Positions 11,490 to 23,628 of a stretch of DNA of 64,000 bases are shown here, piece after piece. The stretch is taken from contig OZ038485.1 in assembly GCA_964036315.1 (NCBI GenBank), forward strand, positions 95,371,111 to 95,435,110, read 5' to 3'. How positions within the stretch are numbered: position 1 is the stretch's first letter; each line of letters begins with the position of its first letter. The notes beneath the pieces were generated by a model. That model made no database searches. It saw only the letters and a program-made list of their open reading frames with translations, and was not told the DNA's origin. A program made the position numbers and the translations under genes. The stretch is from Acanthosepion esculentum (Eukaryota > Mollusca > Cephalopoda > Sepiida > Sepiidae).

Positions 11490-12030
11490 AAATATTAGAG
11501 TGAATGAAAGTTTTGATGCATTTAATAGATAATTCTAATGCATTTCATACTAAATATAGAAAATGTATGAGAATTACCTTGCACAATTATAAATCCACCA
11601 TTCGTCCGTGTATTAAATACCGCGGGCATATTTGGTCTGCTGCTCCTGCTGTACATCTCAAGATTCTTGACAAAAATCCAAAGAAGGGTCCGTAATGTAA
11701 TCGATCCTGCCCAGGCATCTCGACTTCAGTCACTTTCTCACCGACGTGTCGTGGCTTCCCTCTGTCTTTTCTACAGATATTCACATGGCAGCTGCACTGA
11801 CGAGCCCCCCCCCCCCTGGTGCCCTGACTGCATGAATTTAAGCATGCTACTAGATTGACATCTAGGTCCCAGCCGTTTACTGTTGAAATAGCTAAATGCA
11901 ACTCCAACAGTTTCCTTTCTCGCACCTCCGACTTGTGGAACCCCCTTCATTTTATTTGCTTTACTGATAACTACAGTCTTCAAATAATTTAAATGCAACG
12001 TCAATCGCCATCTGTCTTCTTGAACCATGT
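11490..12030 (+). pseudogene. CR1/L2-like LINE C-terminus (1)
   Basis: Shifting frames give RPCIKYRGHIWSAAPAVHL, QRRVRNVIDPAQASRLQSLS, RRVVASLCLFYRYSHG and QPFTVEIAKCN...SFLSRTSDLWNPL. This order is typical of the RT C-terminus of CR1/L2-like LINEs. At least two frameshifts are present, one beside a run of ten C at about 11806-11816. Confidence 0.75.
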
Positions 12031-12458
12031 TTTTTTTGGGGGGGTCCTTTCGTCAATCCTCTCTGTTGTAACCCAGAAAAGGTTACTGAATGAGGAATAA
12101 CCAAAACGGAGGTTGTAAATGAAATGGTAATCTTTATAACATCAACAAAATAAAATACTCGCCAGCGGCGTGTAGGTAAACCACTGCCAGTGGTGAACTA
12201 CTTAAAACAGAATATTACCCCCAACTTACACTAGTGTCCAACGTATTTATGAAGATTGGGACACACCCATTAGTGTTCATAGGTACGGTATATAACACTC
12301 TCCATTCTCGGTCGTCCCATTCTCTTTCACTTTCACTCCCTGTAACCCCCTGCATGCTAGAAGCATTACTACCTTTCTTGGAGTAAAATGATTACAAAAA
12401 TAAATAAAAACTATCGTTCACTTTAATTTTTATATATGCAGTGAGGAAAAACGATATA
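12031..12458. other. No recognised feature
   Basis: Mixed sequence between a LINE remnant and a mariner. No coding frame or repeat is recognised. Confidence 0.35.
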
Positions 12459-13290
12459 CAGGGTGCGATGGGTAAATTTTCGCCATATTATATTTTTAAT
12501 TTCGCGCATGCGCGTTGTTTGTTTTTAATTTTGAAGACTCCTCAGTATAGTAAACTCAGTTTGGCACCGTCTGTGAGAAAAGGAGCACCATGAAGCAATC
12601 TACTCCGCCAGAAATTTGGGAACGGCATGCTGTACTGCTTGGCATTCGCACCGAAAGCTCCAATTCAGAGTGTTTGGGTGTCACTCTGAGAACAGTGCAG
12701 AAGATTCGGAAAGAATTTGGTGTGATGGTGATTACGAAAGTACGGCAGCTCAGAAAAAACTCACTCTGATCCTTCTGATAAGAAAAGAACTCCCTAATCT
12801 TTTGGTGAGAGTCTCACGTTCAACACGGAGGCCTACATCAAGTGCCTTGGGAAGGTAGTGATGCCCTGGGTCAAGAGAGTGGCTGCTGAAAAACCCTATG
12901 TCTGGCAAAAGGACCTTGCATCATGCCACACAAGCAGGAGAACACAGTCATGGCTGTCAGACAATTTCTGTGACCACATCACCCCTTACATCTGGTCACC
13001 TAGCTCCCCAGACTGCAACCCTTGATTATTATGTGTGTGGCGCAGTTGAGCGAAAGACCAACAAAATATCCTTGTAACACCAAAGATGAAATGAAGGCAA
13101 ACATTATGGCAGCATTGACCATCTTTAACAAGGGCATCGTCTAGAAGAGTTGCAGGTGATTCCGAAGTCGTCTGGAGGTCGTGCTTGAAGCCAATGACGA
13201 TTTTATTGAATAAATTTACTCTTTAGCATTGCAAGATATTTTTGTGTAATTTTGGTAAATATATCTGTTAAAATGAAATGTCAGTGTTAT
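12459..13290 (+). pseudogene. DD37D mariner-like transposase remnant (1)
   Basis: The left end CAGGGTGCGATGGGTAAATT follows a TA. An ATG at 12590 opens a helix-turn-helix part (PPEIWERHAVLLGIR, LRTVQKIRKEFG), and later frames give WQKDLASCHTSRRTQSWLS and SSPDCNPLDYYVCGAVE. A large middle section is missing and the frame is broken several times. A second copy lies at the right window edge. Confidence 0.75.
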
Positions 13291-13330
13291 TTTCATTTTT
13301 GCGTCATTTAGACAAGTTATCATTCTCACC

Positions 13331-13362
<32 letters not shown>

Positions 13363-13440
13363 GTGTGTGTGTGCGTGTGTGTGTGTGTGTGTGTGTGAAC
13401 CCTACACATCATACAAAGTGTGTGTGTGTATATATATACT
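13331..13440. repeat. (TA)n(TG)n microsatellite
   Basis: A short TA tract, a long TG run to about 13398, then a second short TG/TA patch to 13438. Confidence 0.9.
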
Positions 13441-13552
13441 ATTTCCTTGTAATAAAACAAGATATATGTATATAGAAGGGATATGTATACACATACTAGC
13501 AAAAACACACACAATACACAAAAATGGGGACAGATTTAAAAAGATACAGAGG

Positions 13553-13850
13553 TCATAAAAAGATAAGACCAAAGGTCTCCTTTCTTCCCCCTTTCTCTGA
13601 CCAACCTAATTTCTTAAGTCTCCACTTCATCTGCGAGGAGATGAGGAGGAATGATATTACATATAGTTCAATTACTCTTTTCTTTGTTTCTGACGAAATT
13701 TTCCTGTTTCTTAATACTTTGCTTAGCTTTTGGAAGACATCATTCTCTAACCCAATGAGCCTTCCGATTTCTTTGTCGTACTTTCTGTTCTCTGTTAAAA
13801 CGCTTTCCAGATTATTATTATTCTTGTTAAAAATGCAATACAAAATTATC
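13553..13850 (-). pseudogene. LINE 3' end fragment (2)
   Basis: The minus frame reads ESVLTENRKYDKEIGRLIG, KLSKVLRNRKISSETKKRVI and ends in SSQMKWRLKKL. It is the same LINE segment as at 10290, cut short. Confidence 0.65.
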
Positions 13851-13859
13851 TAAATTATG

Positions 13860-14370
13860 AAATTTTTTTTTTTTAAATAGTAACGGAAATATACTTTGGG
13901 TTAGGGGTCGATATCAGTCTTTTGTTTTCTTTTCTTTTTTTTTTTAAATCCCTGTACGAATTTAAATTTGATAAGCTAGTCTCTCTCACGGTTATCGTTT
14001 CAACGTTTTATCCCCAGGACGATCGTTACGAAACAGCCGTAACCATGTGTTACGTCAAGTCCAGCATCTGTCTTTGTCAGTTCTGTCATTTGGAATTTCT
14101 GTAATAATACAATTGGGAAATCTTGACTTCTTTTCTAGCATTCCCCTCCTCCTCTCCCCTACCCCCGTTCATCGCGTTCTTCCTCCTTTCAACAACTTCT
14201 TTTCCGTTTTTCCTTTCATTTTTCACGTTTTCTAATATTTTCCTTTTGTTTTCATCATCGTCTCCAGATTTTCCGCATTTAAATCGCTATCTTGTACTTT
14301 TTTAACACTTTCGTTTTTTATTTGTTTTTGTTTTGTTTTGTTTTTTGGGTTTCTTTTTTTGGGGTGGGGG
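13860..14370. repeat. Pyrimidine-rich low-complexity stretch
   Basis: T- and CT-rich sequence. The open frames here are compositional artefacts. Confidence 0.6.
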
Positions 14371-14625
14371 TTGTATCTTGTTTTTAACCCTTTCGGTTTT
14401 TTGTATCTTGTACTTTTAACCCTTTCGGTTTTTTGTATCTTGTACTTTTAACCCTTTCGGTTTTTTGTATCTTGTACTTTTAACCCTTTCGGTTTTTTGT
14501 ATCTTGTACTTTTAACCCTTTCGGTTTTTTGTATCTTGTACTTTTAACCCTTTCGGTTTTTTGTATCTTGTACTTTTAACCCTTTCGGTTTTTTGTATCT
14601 TGTACTTTTAACCCTTTCGGTTTTG
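14371..14625 (+). repeat. 32 bp minisatellite, about 8 units
   Basis: The unit is TTGTATCTTGTACTTTTAAC followed by CCTTTCGGTTTT, nearly identical from copy to copy. The first unit lacks two bases. It lies in a T-rich background. Confidence 0.95.
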
Positions 14626-14750
14626 TTTTTCGTTTTTTGTTTTTTTTGTGTTTTTAAATTATTTTCAATTCTAATTTCTCATCTATATTCCATTTAAATA
14701 TATTATTGTTATTGTTATTATAATTATATACCTTTCTATTCTGACTAATA

Positions 14751-14775
14751 TGTTCATATTATTATCATTATTATT

Positions 14776-14822
<47 letters not shown>

Positions 14823-14848
14823 CATTATTATTATTATTATTATTATTA

Positions 14849-14919
<71 letters not shown>
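14751..14919. repeat. (ATT)n microsatellite with regular ATC variants
   Basis: Trinucleotide array with ATC replacing ATT at intervals of 30-36 bases, hinting at expansion of a larger block. Leu-, Asn- and Ile-rich frames over it are spurious. Confidence 0.95.
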
Positions 14920-15470
14920 TCCTTTGATTTCTGGTGTATGCTTATTTTTTCTGGGTCCCAACCAGAGACCTCAGGACAGAAATTACATGACATTTTCCAC
15001 TGAGGATTTTCTGAGGAAAATAAATGGCTAAGATCACACATATTTTACATAAATAAAGGTATCAGTTGTACTTGTGAGTACAATTTTTTATATTTTTATT
15101 AAGGCATGGAAACTATTTAATGAGTCTATCCTAACCTCTTCCAATCAATCTGAGGGCTCCAGCAACAACTGGAATCATTGATGCCGTCATCTGCCATACT
15201 TTTTAGATTCCTACTTCAAGGCCCTTGTACTTTGGTAGTTTTTTTTAATGATCTTCAAAGATACATGACAATCTGAAGGAACTGCCATGTCAATAAGAAA
15301 GCACATTATGTTCTTGTGGTTTTTGACACGATGTCTGGCCGATTAGCTTTGATTGTTCTGTCTATGTGTATTTTAATGTCCCATAAAATTGTTACAGGTC
15401 CTGTCTCTCTAACCGAGTCGGGGTGAGATTCATACCCGTTTCTTGCAGTTTCCTTCCCGTAAAAGTTGCA
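14920..15470 (-). pseudogene. LINE fragment ending at an (ATT)n tract (1)
   Basis: On the minus strand the frame gives FSSENPQWKMSCNF and GWDPEKISIHQKSKE just before the trinucleotide run, and further upstream a GALRLIGR-like stretch. The same segment recurs at 23.6, 24.6 and 35.9 kb. I read it as the C-terminal part of a non-LTR element; the clade is uncertain. Confidence 0.55.
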
Positions 15471-15476
15471 TAATTT

Positions 15477-15485
15477 CTTCTTCTT

Positions 15486-15552
<67 letters not shown>
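15477..15552. repeat. (TTC)n(TTA)n microsatellite
   Basis: A pure TTC run passes directly into TTA units. Confidence 0.95.
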
Positions 15553-15556
<4 letters not shown>

Positions 15557-15802
15557 TTTTTTAAATATATTCGCGTTTTACAGACTTTTACTCTTATTGT
15601 TATATCATGTGCCCCTCTAAAGAATATATATCACCCCATTATATCATTAATACATACATACATACATACACACACACACGCACACACACACATATATATA
15701 TGAAGAATAAAATATAATATATACACTATTATAATATTAATACATATATATATAACAAATGCACATAAAACCAAAAACGTTTGCGGTTTCTCTCTTTATT
15801 TA

Positions 15803-16508
<706 letters not shown>

Positions 16509-16516
16509 TATATATA

Positions 16517-16734
16517 AAGGGTGTTTCATTAAGACGGATCAAAGTCAGCAGTAAATAAATCAGTGTTATTGTTGAAAATTTATTTATTTTCTACTGAATC
16601 ATATTATTTAAGTCATTGCAATTAAGTGTGAAAAATAATAACGCCTAAATGTCCGCCAAATCTGAAAGAAAAAAAAATCATTAGACACTTAAACTTAATT
16701 CACATTTAAAATCGGTCCAAGTTATTGGATCACC

Positions 16735-16737
<3 letters not shown>
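16517..16737. mobile_element. Short MITE with AAGGGTG termini
   Basis: TA-AAGGGTGTTTCATTAAG on the left and, inverted, TA-AAGGGTGATCCAATAAC on the right. 221 bases, no coding. The left end matches the DDE transposon end at 8075. Confidence 0.65.
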
Positions 16738-16765
<28 letters not shown>

Positions 16766-16811
16766 CGCAGAAATATAGTCTTAAAGTGTGCTATATTTAT
16801 GGGGTAAAGTG

Positions 16812-16876
<65 letters not shown>
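16738..16876. repeat. Two (TA)n tracts around a 45 bp unique block
   Basis: TA at 16738-16765 and 16812-16876. The intervening block GAAATATAGTCTTAAAGTGT... recurs at 17880-17925. Confidence 0.9.
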
Positions 16877-16877
<1 letters not shown>

Positions 16878-17816
16878 TGGGTGTGGCAGCAAATTGTTTA
16901 ACAGCGTAATTGTCCATCCACTAAAATGTTTAATATCTAATAAAAATACTAAATTAATTGAGTTTATTTTTTCCCAGGTTTTCAGGTAAGACGTTTAGCC
17001 ATCTTCACACCATTTCTCGCAAGAATCACTGAAAACCCCTTTGAGTATTCAGTTAGAACGAGAACTGGCTAAAATCGTTTTGTGTGAAACTCACTGTTTT
17101 CCCACATAACCAATGGTGAGAGGAAAAAGATAATTCAGGCCTTCAGTAATGGTATGAACATTCATATTATGGCTTCTATCTTCAAAGTCCATTCAAAAAT
17201 CATCAAGAGAACGGTGAATAAGATTAAAAAAGAGGAAACAGTAGAGAGGAAAACTGGATCAGGAGGTTAAAACAGGAAGAGGTATCATCATTTCAACTTA
17301 GAGCTAAAGAGATCAATTAGAAACGATCCAACTCAATCCATAAGACGTTCGACCCGTGAGAAAGGAGTTTCAGCTTTAACAGTGCAAAGGGAAGGGAAAA
17401 AACACTTGATAGTTAAATCGTACGTGAAACCTGTGAAGCACCTTGTTACTCCAGGACAGAATGTTAGAGGGGACGAAATTTGTTTTGAATAAATTAGAAA
17501 GTGATCCTGAAATTATATATATATATATATATGAACTTTATTTCATTCCTTCATGAGCTTCTGATCCTTAGCTATGATTAATGATGAACATGTCATTTTC
17601 GTTTATGATCGTTTTCGTCATGATTCTTCTGCTTTTAAGCTTAGAGAGTAATTATACATTCTTATTGCTCAAAGTAGAGTCCAATAGGGTTATAAATACC
17701 TCGGAGTTTTCCAGTAAGATATCTTTAATCATTTTAAGATACAACGATTCAAAGCTTAATCTAACAAATGGACAATTTTGCTTTTACCCGATTTGGACAA
17801 TTTTGCTGTTAAAACC

Positions 17817-17818
<2 letters not shown>
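16877..17818 (+). mobile_element. Tc1-like element, copy B
   Basis: Left end CTGGGTGTGGCAGCAAATTG, right end (inverted) CCGGTTTTAACAGCAAAATT, TA on both sides. Broken frames retain KIIQAFSNGMNIH, VHSKIIKRTVNKIKK and TRRSTREKGVSALTVQR-like parts of the bipartite DNA-binding domain. An internal (TA)n at 17515-17533 sits at the same place as in copy C. Confidence 0.78.
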
Positions 17819-17881
<63 letters not shown>

Positions 17882-18051
17882 AAATATAGTCTTAAAGTGT
17901 GCTATATTTATGGGATAATGTGCTCAATATCAGAGATAGAGCGTGTGTAAATATAAAAGTGAAGATAGAAGTCAACACTTAGAGGCGACAGTCTCTTTCA
18001 TGCTAGATGCAATCATCGGGCCACCATATATATATGCAATCATCGGGCCAC

Positions 18052-18109
<58 letters not shown>

Positions 18110-18126
18110 TAGATAGATAGATATAC

Positions 18127-18178
<52 letters not shown>
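17818..18178. repeat. (TA)n tracts with (GATA)n
   Basis: TA at 17820-17877, 18055-18106 and 18122-18178, with GATA units near 18104-18121. ATGCAATCATCGGGCCACCA is duplicated at 18007 and 18033. Confidence 0.9.
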
Positions 18179-18179
<1 letters not shown>

Positions 18180-18181
<2 letters not shown>

Positions 18182-18495
18182 TGTGTGTGTGTTATTGTCG
18201 AACTATGAAGCTGTATATTTTGTGTGTCATATGTTATAATTGCAAATGTAATTAATGCGATTCTGACAATTATGCAGCATCATTCCGACCTGGGCTTCAA
18301 AGCCACTGACTCTGCTCGCAAAACTCAGGAAGTGAAAAGAAATGATCAGTCCTGCGCGAAACCGGCTTTAGCGTTTGAAGTGTGGTGATTTTTCTCTTAG
18401 AATCAAGACCAGAAATGGACAATCATGAGTAAGATACTTTAAAACCCAAGATAAAGGCGATTTCAACCACCAGCACTTGAAAAACACCAGACGAG
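18180..18495. other. No recognised feature
   Basis: Unique-looking sequence leading into a diverged tandem array. Confidence 0.3.
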
Positions 18496-18499
18496 CAAT

Positions 18500-18990
18500 C
18501 ATCAAAAGATGCCATATGTAGAGCATTATGTTAACCTCATGAAATTACCTTTGGGATCAACGTTTGTTAACTTTCAGAACAGTTAGGGACATCAAGGAAC
18601 ACCATATTTAGAGCATTATATAAGCTTCGCGAAATTGGCTTTCGATTAAAGGTCTGTGAATTTTCAGAAGGGCTAACATCATCGAAAATACTGCATGTAA
18701 AGCATTATATAAACTTCATGAAATTAAATGTAAATTTTCAGAAGTGATAGCATCATCGAAAGACCGTATGTATGCAAAGCGTTATAAGAACTTAATTTAA
18801 TTAGCTTTGGAAAAAAATGTCTGTAAATTTTCCGAAGAACTAGCAACATCAAAAGATACCATCTGTAGAACATGATGTAAGTTTCATGATATTAGCTTTG
18901 ACGGCAAGGTTTATTAACTTTCAGAACAGCTAAGAACATCGATGGGCGCCATATCTAGAATATTATATAAGCTTCAATGGAATTATTAAT
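18500..18990 (+). repeat. Diverged tandem repeat, about six units of 76-95 bp
   Basis: Each unit carries CATCRAAAGATACCATATGT-like, TAGAGCATTATATAAGCTTC, ATGAAATTAGCTTT and TTAACTTTCAGAACAGCTA motifs in the same order. Unit starts fall near 18505, 18595, 18680, 18757, 18850 and 18940. Confidence 0.75.
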
Positions 18991-19024
18991 TGAATCATGT
19001 ATTCATTTTCTATGGCTTATAAAC

Positions 19025-19475
19025 CCTTTGTAAGTTATTTAAAGCCAGAGAGTCATTATCATTACAACCCCGCACCTCCAAACTTACAGCAACTGGTATT
19101 CCCAAGCGGTCACCCATGTAGATATTGATCAGGCTCGACATTGCTTTCAAACGAGAACCGGTATTTCAACGGGATATGACTGTAAATCTTCATGAAATTT
19201 TACTGATTGATTCGCTTTCTATGGTCTATCAACTCTCTGCAGGTTATTTAAACCCAGATAATATTTTTAGATTGTAAGATTTTTTTTTAAATAACGGTTT
19301 AGTTACAGAAGTCTTACTAATTAACTCATAGCTGGGGGGGGAGATGTATTCATACCTTTCCCAGGGGTATTTTCTTGTAAGTGAATATAACCATCCCAAC
19401 TGGAATTGGAACTCGGCTACCCGAATAACAATTCCGAGCTATAAGCTGACACCTCTGAGCTACAAGTCAATTTAG
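19025..19475 (-). mobile_element. 5S/tRNA SINE pieces, two overlapping copies
   Basis: On the minus strand a tRNA-like part (19475-19330, AATTCCAGTTGGGATGGTT) and tail are followed by a second element's 5S head (19195-19090: CCGGTTCTCG, ACATGGGTGACCGCTTGGGA, ATACCAGTTGCTGTAAG) and a truncated body. Confidence 0.7.
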
Positions 19476-19554
19476 CCCATCCCAATCTAACCAATTCGAT
19501 TTGTATTATTTTTCTTTTTGTTTTCATCATCTTTGTTATTAAATATCTCACTCT

Positions 19555-19745
19555 ATGACAACAGGAGATCTGCCAAGAATGGTGAAACGTTGTAAAACCT
19601 AGGCACGAATTTACTGTGGCTGAACTAGCGATTAAAGCATTTAATTCAAACATTTTCGTTTCAGTGAATTGGTTTCTCTTTTAATTAAAGTAGCAGAGTT
19701 TATGTCAAAATTGTCTCGTTACCGTAAGCAACTAATGCGTTTAAT
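19555..19745 (+). repeat. Unclassified dispersed repeat X, copy 2
   Basis: Matches 10845-11030 in block order, including TTTAATTAAAGTAGC and TACCGTAAGCAACTAATGC. Confidence 0.5.
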
Positions 19746-19789
19746 GTGTTGTTTTTTGTTTTTTTTAAATGTCTCTTTTGTGTTTATAT

Positions 19790-21390
19790 AATCTTTCATT
19801 TAACTTTATTGAGGTTTATCCAATATATTCTTTCTGGTAATCCCTAGGAGTGAGAGAGTAAATTCCTCCTTCAAGTTTTTTCTTGTGTTTTGTTTTGTAT
19901 TGATTAAGTCTTTTATTGTTTTAGATACAGCTGTAACAAATTTTATGTTGAGTTTAGATAAATTCTTTTTAATTGTAGTTGTGATAAAGTTAGTTGGTAG
20001 AACATTATATTTTTTTATTCTTTGGGTGTGTAAAAAGGGCCTGTTTTTCTATTTTGGAATATTTTATGAGCATTTTGTTGACATTGGATATGAAATAGGG
20101 TATTGGAGGGTCTTGAAAGTATTTTCAATATATTTCTCCTCTTCGTGTTAATATTGAGGGCTGCAAATTCTGAGTGCTCTTAAATAGTATCCAATGATCA
20201 TTCTGGATTTTATTTTGTTGTTATTGAAGCTAAATGTGCTGAAATGTTTCTACAATCAGTGGCAAACAAGTTCGTTGGGAACACCAAAGGAAACAATTCG
20301 CGTTAGCGACAATAGCTTAGAACTAACTTCGAGTTACACCAGCAACAACAGCTCAAACTATTCACCAGTCACGAGGCAAGTTTACTTCGTATATCTCGTA
20401 AAGTCTCGCTTGACCTTATTGTCTTTAAATATTTGAACTCGGGGGCGGCTATTTTCCTTTCTGGATATTTTATGTGAAAGGCATGTGTGAACTCTTTGCG
20501 TCGGTAAGTCATTTTGTCTTTTAACGGTTTTCACTGGTGGGTGGCGGTCTTTTGTTTCCACAACAGTTATGATGGGAATAGAAATTTATTAGATCATTTT
20601 TATGGGTTGATTTTCGGTGGACACTAAGTTTTAAGCTGCTGTCAACGAGGTGTAGTCGGATGTCTAGGAAAGGTAAAGTATTGTTTTTCATTTCGTAGTG
20701 TAAATTCTACTGCATGTTCGACTTTGTTTAGTGTATCTACAAGATAAGGTACATCACTATCACGCGGATATATTAATAGAGCCTCATTAATATCATCGGA
20801 AATATGTTAATTGTTTAGCTAAAATATTTTGAAATGACCAGCTTCGAGAAATTCTAAGAAAATACATGCCATCCCCTCACTAAGAGACGATCCCATTGGT
20901 AACCTAAATTTTTGTTTATAAAAATTATTAGTAAATGTGAAATAGCGTTGATTGGTGATAAAACAGCAAATTTTTATTATTTTAGGTCTTGATAGGTAGA
21001 GGTTTATCTTTGATTGTTTTAGATGTTTTTTAAGAGATTTGAGCATTTTTCAGTTAGTGTAAAGCGATTTTATTTCTAAACTGAGTTTGTCAGTCGTATT
21101 TGTTTCCCTTAGTTTTTCAACTAGGTTGGCTGAAGCTTTTATATATGATGGAGTGATTTTTCCCAAGGAGAGAGGATAAAAATTTTTGTTATGGCTTTTG
21201 CCAGTTTGGGTGGGGGCGCTGTCTATTCCTGAAATAATGGGGCGCATTAAAATGTCTGTTTTGTGGCGTTTAGGGAAACTGTAAGGTTTGAGTATTCTAA
21301 GGTGATATTCTATTAATCTATACCATTCATTCTCATCCACACTAGTTTTCCGTGAGATCATCTTACGTGTGCCGCGAAATATTTTCACGG
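19790..21390 (-). pseudogene. Penelope-like element, decayed reverse transcriptase
   Basis: Read on the minus strand: SFPKRHKTDILMRPIISGID (first RT motifs), KITPSYIKASANLVEKL, KLSLEIKSLYTN, then YFTFTNNFYKQKFRLPMGSS with LSEGMACIFLEFLE (palm motif B), then LPFLDIRLHLVDSSLKLSVH and HKNDLINFYSHHN after a frameshift, then, beyond an unrelated stretch at about 20160-20450, the linker NFITTTIKKNLSKLNIKFVT. The order matches Penelope-like RTs. Multiple stops and frameshifts show it is dead. Confidence 0.78.
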
Positions 21391-21409
21391 CATGTATATA
21401 TACATATGT

Positions 21410-21745
21410 GCGTGTGGAAGTAGTAATTGTACAACGTTGGTATTTGAATAAATGAATAAGTCTTACACTTTTTTGTAATAATTCTTTTCACTATTCTCCG
21501 ATTATGTTATTTTAAATACTTTATTTTAATATTCATTTTTTTTTTAAGTATTTTTACTTTTTTAATTTAACTTTTAAAATTTTCCTTTATTTGAATAAAT
21601 GAATATTACACTTTTTTAAACCTATGATTTTATTTCATAACATTCAAATGTATACCCTTTAAAAAGTTTGCCAAGTGTGCTGTGATATTTTCATTTGCTC
21701 CTAGGTGTGCCGTTGCTTAAAAAGGTTGAGAAACATTGTTTTAGA
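21410..21745 (+). mobile_element. hAT-type MITE fragment
   Basis: The right end CTAGGTGTGCCGTTGCTTAA followed by AAAGGTTGAGAAAC equals the right end of 22090-22372. The left end is unclear. Confidence 0.5.
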
Positions 21746-21844
21746 CTGTTCGAAAAATAATGTCCAATTTAAGAATAAACCTTTTTTCATTGACTTCTAA
21801 AATATTATTGTTATAATAGTTGCACAAAAAATATATTACTCATT

Positions 21845-21955
21845 CTCGCTGGAACAATTACTACTGAGTAGTGAGTTCGATCCTCACTGGGTGCCCTCTA
21901 CTTTCGGCCTTGTGCCACATCTAAGCTAAGCTTAGTAAATCACTATATTGGTTAT
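21845..21955 (+). mobile_element. OR2-like SINE, copy 2
   Basis: Carries GAGTAGTGAGTTCGATCCTC, ACTGGGTGCCC and CGGCCTTGTGCCACATCTAA. The 5' part of the tRNA head is lost. Confidence 0.7.
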
Positions 21956-22085
21956 GGATGTACGGGTGGTGCAATGCATAGTGGTTTAGAATTACAGTCA
22001 GGTTCGTCAGATTCACTTACGTGTAAATGCCCTTGGAAATGAACGAATCCATCTCTTACCCCTAGGTTTGGGTTAAATCAGCGAT
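21956..22085 (+). mobile_element. tRNA part of the 5S/tRNA SINE
   Basis: GGTGGTGCAATGCATAGTGG is box A-like; CTTACGTGTAAATGCCCTTGG and GAATCCATCTC follow as in the full family. The 5S head is absent. Confidence 0.6.
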
Positions 22086-22089
22086 TCCC

Positions 22090-22372
22090 AACTAGTGTGC
22101 CACCAGGCCCACTTAAGTGTGCGTGAAATATTGACATGAAATAGCGAAAAAAAACACCATGCACAGGTTTCACACTAAATAATCTGTACAAGTAATTGAA
22201 TAGAAACATTGAAATAAACTAAGTTCATATATGTGCGTGTACTTTTTTTTTATCTATGGTTTTATTTCATAACATTTAAATGTATACCCTTTAAAGATTT
22301 TGCTAAGTGTGCCGTGATATGTTCATTTGCTCCTAGGTGTGCCGTTGCTTAAAAAGGTTGAGAAAAACTGAT
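22090..22372 (+). mobile_element. hAT-type MITE
   Basis: CAGCGATTCCCAACTAGTGT on the left and, inverted, CAGTTTTTCTCAACCTTTTT on the right. No clean 8 bp target duplication is seen. Confidence 0.55.
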
Positions 22373-22629
22373 TTGTTTTCTAATCGCTTTGTTAAAGTTT
22401 TGTGTTTCAGTAGGTATTTTCTGTTCGTTTCCTTTTTTTCTTATTTGTCAGTATCGTTTAATAGTGAATTAATATTTTCATCGTATCAGTTCCTATACAT
22501 TATGACAATCCGACCTGCTTTTTCCGGGTTGAAATGCAGATTTCCTTATGTTTTGCTGGATTCCTTAGTGCAATAAAGTGTCTTATTGATAATGTTCTTT
22601 CGTTGTAGATTTCTATAGTGACAATGATT

Positions 22630-22990
22630 ATTCCTTGCCACTCGATTTGTCAGGAAGAAGACTTCTTGGTTTTATCGGCCTGGGGAGACGATCCCAGCGA
22701 GCGACAACTTTGGAAAGTGCCTGAAAACCATACCATGGTTTAACCCAAGATTTGTGACTAAAATTGAGTAGACGGAACTATTCTGGAGCTTTCGATTATT
22801 GGGTTAGTACGAAGTCAGAAGTCATCGTGACTGAGGGTTTGAGTGCACTAGTCACGTCAGATAATGAGATCTCTTCCAGAAACTGTAACTCAGGTCCGTT
22901 CAGCATAGTTGCAGCATAAACCATACGTGGGCTGTGTGGGTGTTGAATAATCTCAAATGTGCCTGAGCAGGCTTCTGCAAAAGGCATTGG
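22630..22990. mobile_element. tRNA-SINE pieces in rearranged order
   Basis: TTTATCGGCCTGGGGAGACG with GATCCCAGCG (plus) matches 49065-49095. On the minus strand 22990-22870 holds GCCTGCTCAGGCACATTT and GCTGAACGG...TGAGTTACAGTTTC, matching 48815-48910. The family is thus present but scrambled. The signal is local; 22373-22629 and 22991-23273 show nothing else. Confidence 0.5.
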
Positions 22991-23272
22991 TTAGCCGCCC
23001 TAGTAGACAGGGTTCTTTTAATTTCGGGATGTTTCTCCAGTGTATTTTGTAGAGCATTGTTTACATTTTATTCATTAGACCTCTGCTTGTGATGTAAGTT
23101 AATTGCAGAAGTTTCTTATAGCTTCTAATTGGATGTAGATTTTTTTTCTGTGTTTTCTATGTCGACAATTTGATTTTAATTCCGATGGGGACCCAACGAA
23201 ATGGCAAATATATAACTTTTCCAAATTGTTTTATATATTTAACATTCAGTGGGGTTCTCATCGAAACCTAAA

Positions 23273-23273
<1 letters not shown>

Positions 23274-23348
<75 letters not shown>
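23274..23348. repeat. (CA)n(TA)n microsatellite
   Basis: CA to about 23328, then TA. Confidence 0.95.
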
Positions 23349-23580
23349 GGTATCAGTATAGGGTTAGGTAAATGAGATAACTAGATATTAGCGACCGTAT
23401 ACGCGTATGGTGGCGTGCATAAGCTGGTAAGTAAATAAATAATTACCAAATTTAGCCAAGAGGTGTAGACATAAAAGTGCTCAATGTGATTAGACAGAGC
23501 TAAGAAATAAACGTTAATAAATACGCATTATTCTGACAATTCTGCGGGTGGCACCCAGTTAGATATACCTTCATGTCAGG

Positions 23581-23628
<48 letters not shown>

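Noticed and set aside
13278..13558. Cys-Val repeat frames
   Set aside because: Translation of (TG)n, with no codon bias or domain.
14683..15031. Poly-Asn, poly-Leu and poly-Ile frames
   Set aside because: Translation of (ATT)n in three frames; part of each belongs to the adjacent LINE remnant.
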